NCBI GenBank assembly: GCA_027490875.1
Contig: JAIXXE010000114.1
Coordinates: 1 to 8,242 of the forward strand
Reading direction: 5' to 3'
Length of the DNA stretch: 8,242 nt
From: Alphaproteobacteria bacterium
GTDB lineage: Bacteria > Pseudomonadota > Alphaproteobacteria > UBA2136 > UBA6156
Shown here: positions 5,411-8,242 of the stretch, one piece after another
How positions within the stretch are numbered: position 1 is the stretch's first letter
Layout: every line of letters starts with the position of its first letter
Made by a program: the position numbers and the translations under genes
The notes under the pieces: generated by a model
Told to the model about the DNA's origin: nothing
The model's input: the letters and a program-made list of their open reading frames with translations, nothing else
Database searches by the model: none

Positions 5411-8242
5411 CTACTGGCCTAATACACCTTCGATCAAACTGGGCAGATTTTGTTCCAAGGTTTGCTCCAGCGTTGGGGCAGATTGAGGGCTAGTGTTTGG
5501 CTCGGCGGATGAATTGACAGGCAGGCTTTCAGGCGTTGGTTGGGCTGCCGCCGGTGCCGTTGCCGGTGCCGCAGGGGCTGGTGTTGCCGGTTTGGCCTCG
5601 GGTTTGGGCTTAACAAACTGGTTAAGCAAGGCCCCAACCCCTTCCTGCGTGATACCCTTACCGCCCAAAACATCGCCCACCACGCCGCCCAGCCCTTGGG
5701 CCCCTTCCTTATCCAGGCCCAGCAGGCTCTTGATGCCCTCGGTCGCCAAACGGCGGGTGAGGCGCTCGGTAAAGGCTGGGTCGGCCCCAATCGCGGGGGC
5801 CGTCAGCGGCCCGCGTACCAAAACTGGGACTGCAAGCCCACCGCTGGTACCAAACTTGGGCGTGAGGGTGAGGTCTATCGCCCAGTTCGGCAGGTCGAGT
5901 GTCCCCGTGCCTTCAAGGGTCATGGCGCCGCCGGCGGTTCGGGCCGTAAAGGGGGCGAATTGCCCCAAGCCTTGGTTAAACCGCAGGCCAAGATTGAGCT
6001 GCTCCAGCCTGCCATCGCCGTTGCTTGGTAACTGGGCTTGCCCCTGCAGCACGCGTTCCAACGCCACCATATTGCCCAGCATAGCGCCGTAGGGAATCGT
6101 CCCCTCGGTGGCCGCCAGCATGACCAAACCATTCAGGTTTTGCGCCAATTCAAGTGTAGAAATACCTTGGCTGGTAAGGTCAATCGTTCCATCGATAGGC
6201 AAGACCACCCCGCGGGCAGCCAACGCCGGAACCAAAGCTTGTAACGCCAGAGCATTGACCGAAAGCTTGGTGTTAAGCTGAGGCGTACCAGCATGGCTAA
6301 GTTGCAGCGTACCAGCAATCCGGCCACCTGCGAGGTCGAGGTCAATGTCTTCCAGGTTAAGTTGGCTGGGCGTATTTTTAACTTTGAACTGGGCGGCCTT
6401 TAGAGGAACATTGGCACAGGTTAACCCTTGAGCCTGCACGGCCAGGTTCAGCGCCAGTTCGCGCAAGGATGCAAGGTTAAGAGGCGTGTTGGAAAGCGGC
6501 CCCGCACCAGCAGCAACCCCACGTTGAGCGGTTGTGACAGGGGTCGATGCGGCCGCAGCGTTGGCTTCAGCGCATAGGCCCAGCCGCGTTGCGTTCAGTT
6601 GGGAAACTTTGATGTCGCCCTGCAGGTTGGTTGGCGTGCCGGGCGTGACCGTAAGATTGGCCAATAGCTGCACCAGGCCGGGCAGGTTAACTGTTAGCCC
6701 TTCAAGCTCGTAGGGCCCGCTGCCGCGTACTTTGCTCCGTAACGAAAACCCGCTGGTGGGTAGGCCTTCCATCACCCCAAAGCCTGCGCCAGCAGCCGCC
6801 ATATTGGCCCCTTCCAGCGTGGCATCCAGTGCGATAGTCGGGCGCGCTGTGCCGGTGCCAACAGTCCCTGTCATCGCCAGTGTGGCGAGGTCGGCCAGTG
6901 CGGCCTGCATGGTTTGCAAGGTGTAGATGCCTTGGCGGCCCTGCACCGTTACATTGGCCACCAAGGGCTGAGATGGCATGGCCCCCTGTTGGCCAATCGC
7001 CCGCATCAGGGTGGCGAAGTTTGGCACATTCAAGGTCAGCTTCGTGTCAAGATCGGGCAGGGTGCCGGCCAGAGTACCGGGTTTTGGCATCAGGCTTAGC
7101 TGGCCTTCCAGCTTCAGTAAATTTTCAATGCCAAACTGCACATCGCGCACCACGATGCGGTCTTCTCCGTCCAGCTTGGCCTGCAGGGTAAAAGCTCGTG
7201 CCGGTAGCATGGGTTGTGCGGCCCCAAGGCCCAATTCGGCCAACGCCCGCAGGTTGGCGCCCTGCAGGGTTAAGGTGCCGTTGCCACGGGGTTGTGCGCC
7301 CATTGCAACGTCGATATCGCCGCGGGCTTGCAGCAGGTCGCCCAGCCGCGCAGAAAAGTTCCGCAGCGTAAGGGTCGCGGGCAAGAGCACCACATCGCCC
7401 GTAAGGCTGGCCTGACTGGCCGGCGCCTGTGCCGGTGCCTTACCCAGCAAGCTGGTTAAGGTTTGTTTTAAATTGCCCGAACGCGCATTCACCAAGCCGG
7501 CAAAGCCGTAACCATTGGCTGCTTGGGCCGTAACCCTCCCATTCAGGTTTAAGGCCGCCCCCGCGCCTTCCAAGCGCGCTTTAAGGGGGACATCCTTCAA
7601 GTCAGCCACATCGGCTACCAGCTCGCCGTTTACGGGCTGCTGATTGAGCGTACCGCGCAAGGTGGTGGTGGCCACGCTACCTTCGGTGCGGGCGCCAATA
7701 TTCATTCCAGCAACCACCACCTGCTGACCGCTGGTGGCATCGGTATAGGACAGATTAAGGTTCTGAATCGCCAACCGCAGCGAGGCCAGCATCCCTCCCG
7801 TGGCCGTGAGTTGTGCCAACGGGTTTGCTTCTGTTGTGGCCGCAGCGGTGCTGGACGCTGCGGTTGGGGCTGCGGCAACTTCCCAGTTTGCCATGCCGTT
7901 GCTTTGGCGCACCAGCGTTACGCTGGGGTTCTTGGCTTCAACCGCACGAAGCTGCAATCCCTCCCATGGTCGCAAACCATCGCCCCACGCGGCTTGCATG
8001 GCGAGGGCGTCCAAAGTAGCCAATGTACCCTCACCCTGCATGGCACCCACCGTCACGCCTTGGGTTTTAACAGTCAGCAGCGGCCATAGCTTAACCTCGA
8101 CTGGGCCGTTGAATGTAACTGGTACACCCGCACGAGCCGCACCCCAGCTGGCCCAGCCGCGCATATCGTTGTTCTGAATGTAATGCAAAGCCCCGAAGGC
8201 GGCGGCACCAAGCAGGCCGACCATTACGCCAACACCCAAACC
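5411..8242 (-). CDS. AsmA family protein (inner-membrane-anchored, periplasmic), N-terminus outside window
   Basis: About 943 residues are visible, running off the right edge. The TTG at 8239 and the ATG at 8224 lie inside the membrane segment and are not likely starts. The first 20 visible residues (GVGVMVGLLGAAAFGALHYI) are a transmembrane anchor; the rest is repetitive beta-strand sequence typical of AsmA/bridge-like proteins, which sit in the inner membrane, span the periplasm and are linked to outer-membrane lipid homeostasis. Recognisable family pieces are VTFNGPVEVKLWPLLTV after the anchor, PLNLASLRELALNLAV in the middle, and the C-terminal AsmA region around residues 640-830 (LNGLVMLAATEGTIPYGAM, then WAIDLTLTPKF and VRGPLTAPAIG). 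Residues about 877-942 form a Pro/Ala-rich tail ending in a short predicted amphipathic helix (LEQNLPSLIEGVLGQ). I could find only two cysteines. Leucine is mostly TTG, CTG and TTA in the part read. Which AsmA paralogue it is cannot be told. Confidence 0.9.
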   Translation of the reverse strand, partial: GLGVGVMVGLLGAAAFGALHYIQNNDMRGWASWGAARAGVPVTFNGPVEVKLWPLLTVKTQGVTVGAMQGEGTLATLDALAMQAAWGDGLRPWEGLQLRAVEAKNPSVTLVRQSNGMANWEVAAAPTAASSTAAATTEANPLAQLTATGGMLASLRLAIQNLNLSYTDATSGQQVVVAGMNIGARTEGSVATTTLRGTLNQQPVNGELVADVADLKDVPLKARLEGAGAALNLNGRVTAQAANGYGFAGLVNARSGNLKQTLTSLLGKAPAQAPASQASLTGDVVLLPATLTLRNFSARLGDLLQARGDIDVAMGAQPRGNGTLTLQGANLRALAELGLGAAQPMLPARAFTLQAKLDGEDRIVVRDVQFGIENLLKLEGQLSLMPKPGTLAGTLPDLDTKLTLNVPNFATLMRAIGQQGAMPSQPLVANVTVQGRQGIYTLQTMQAALADLATLAMTGTVGTGTARPTIALDATLEGANMAAAGAGFGVMEGLPTSGFSLRSKVRGSGPYELEGLTVNLPGLVQLLANLTVTPGTPTNLQGDIKVSQLNATRLGLCAEANAAAASTPVTTAQRGVAAGAGPLSNTPLNLASLRELALNLAVQAQGLTCANVPLKAAQFKVKNTPSQLNLEDIDLDLAGGRIAGTLQLSHAGTPQLNTKLSVNALALQALVPALAARGVVLPIDGTIDLTSQGISTLELAQNLNGLVMLAATEGTIPYGAMLGNMVALERVLQGQAQLPSNGDGRLEQLNLGLRFNQGLGQFAPFTARTAGGAMTLEGTGTLDLPNWAIDLTLTPKFGTSGGLAVPVLVRGPLTAPAIGADPAFTERLTRRLATEGIKSLLGLDKEGAQGLGGVVGDVLGGKGITQEGVGALLNQFVKPKPEAKPATPAPAAPATAPAAAQPTPESLPVNSSAEPNTSPQSAPTLEQTLEQNLPSLIEGVLGQ

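Noticed and set aside
5493..6092. Plus-strand open frames of 163-199 codons opposite the asmA-like gene
   Set aside because: They are shadows of a high-Ala, high-Leu gene on the other strand, with no domain pattern.

Overview
The window comes from a Gram-negative bacterium, most likely a proteobacterium. It carries the barrel end of an autotransporter and an AsmA-type envelope protein, both of which need an outer membrane. The style of the AsmA protein, the small zinc-ribbon protein and the proline tRNAs leans towards Alphaproteobacteria. That placement is inference and is not tested.

Layout, left to right. Positions 1-2109 (+) hold the C-terminal part of a type V autotransporter, whose 5' end is outside the window. 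A 140-base spacer with several short palindromes leads to katG (2250-4418, +), a full-length bifunctional catalase-peroxidase with every expected haem-site residue. katG ends in a strong hairpin and converges on a minus-strand block. Read in its own direction, that block runs: an asmA-like gene (8242-5411, N-terminus outside the window), tRNA-Pro(TGG) (5375-5299), a small degenerate zinc-ribbon protein (5135-4815), then a structurally odd tRNA-Pro(GGG) followed by a clear rho-independent terminator (4525-4546).

The genes do not form one pathway. The autotransporter and the AsmA-like protein are envelope functions, KatG is a cytoplasmic peroxide defence enzyme, and the two proline tRNAs serve translation. 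katG favours CTC for leucine while the asmA-like gene favours TTG, CTG and TTA, which hints that katG may have a different history from that neighbour.

I see no convincing new multi-gene system. The most unusual object is the tRNA-Pro(GGG) locus. Its 3' two-thirds are canonical. Its 5' part contains what reads as a tandemly duplicated D-arm, and the sequence that best pairs with the 3' acceptor strand lies 25 bases further upstream than it should. Second in interest are the zinc-ribbon protein that has lost three of its four expected metal ligands, and the palindrome-rich leader of katG.
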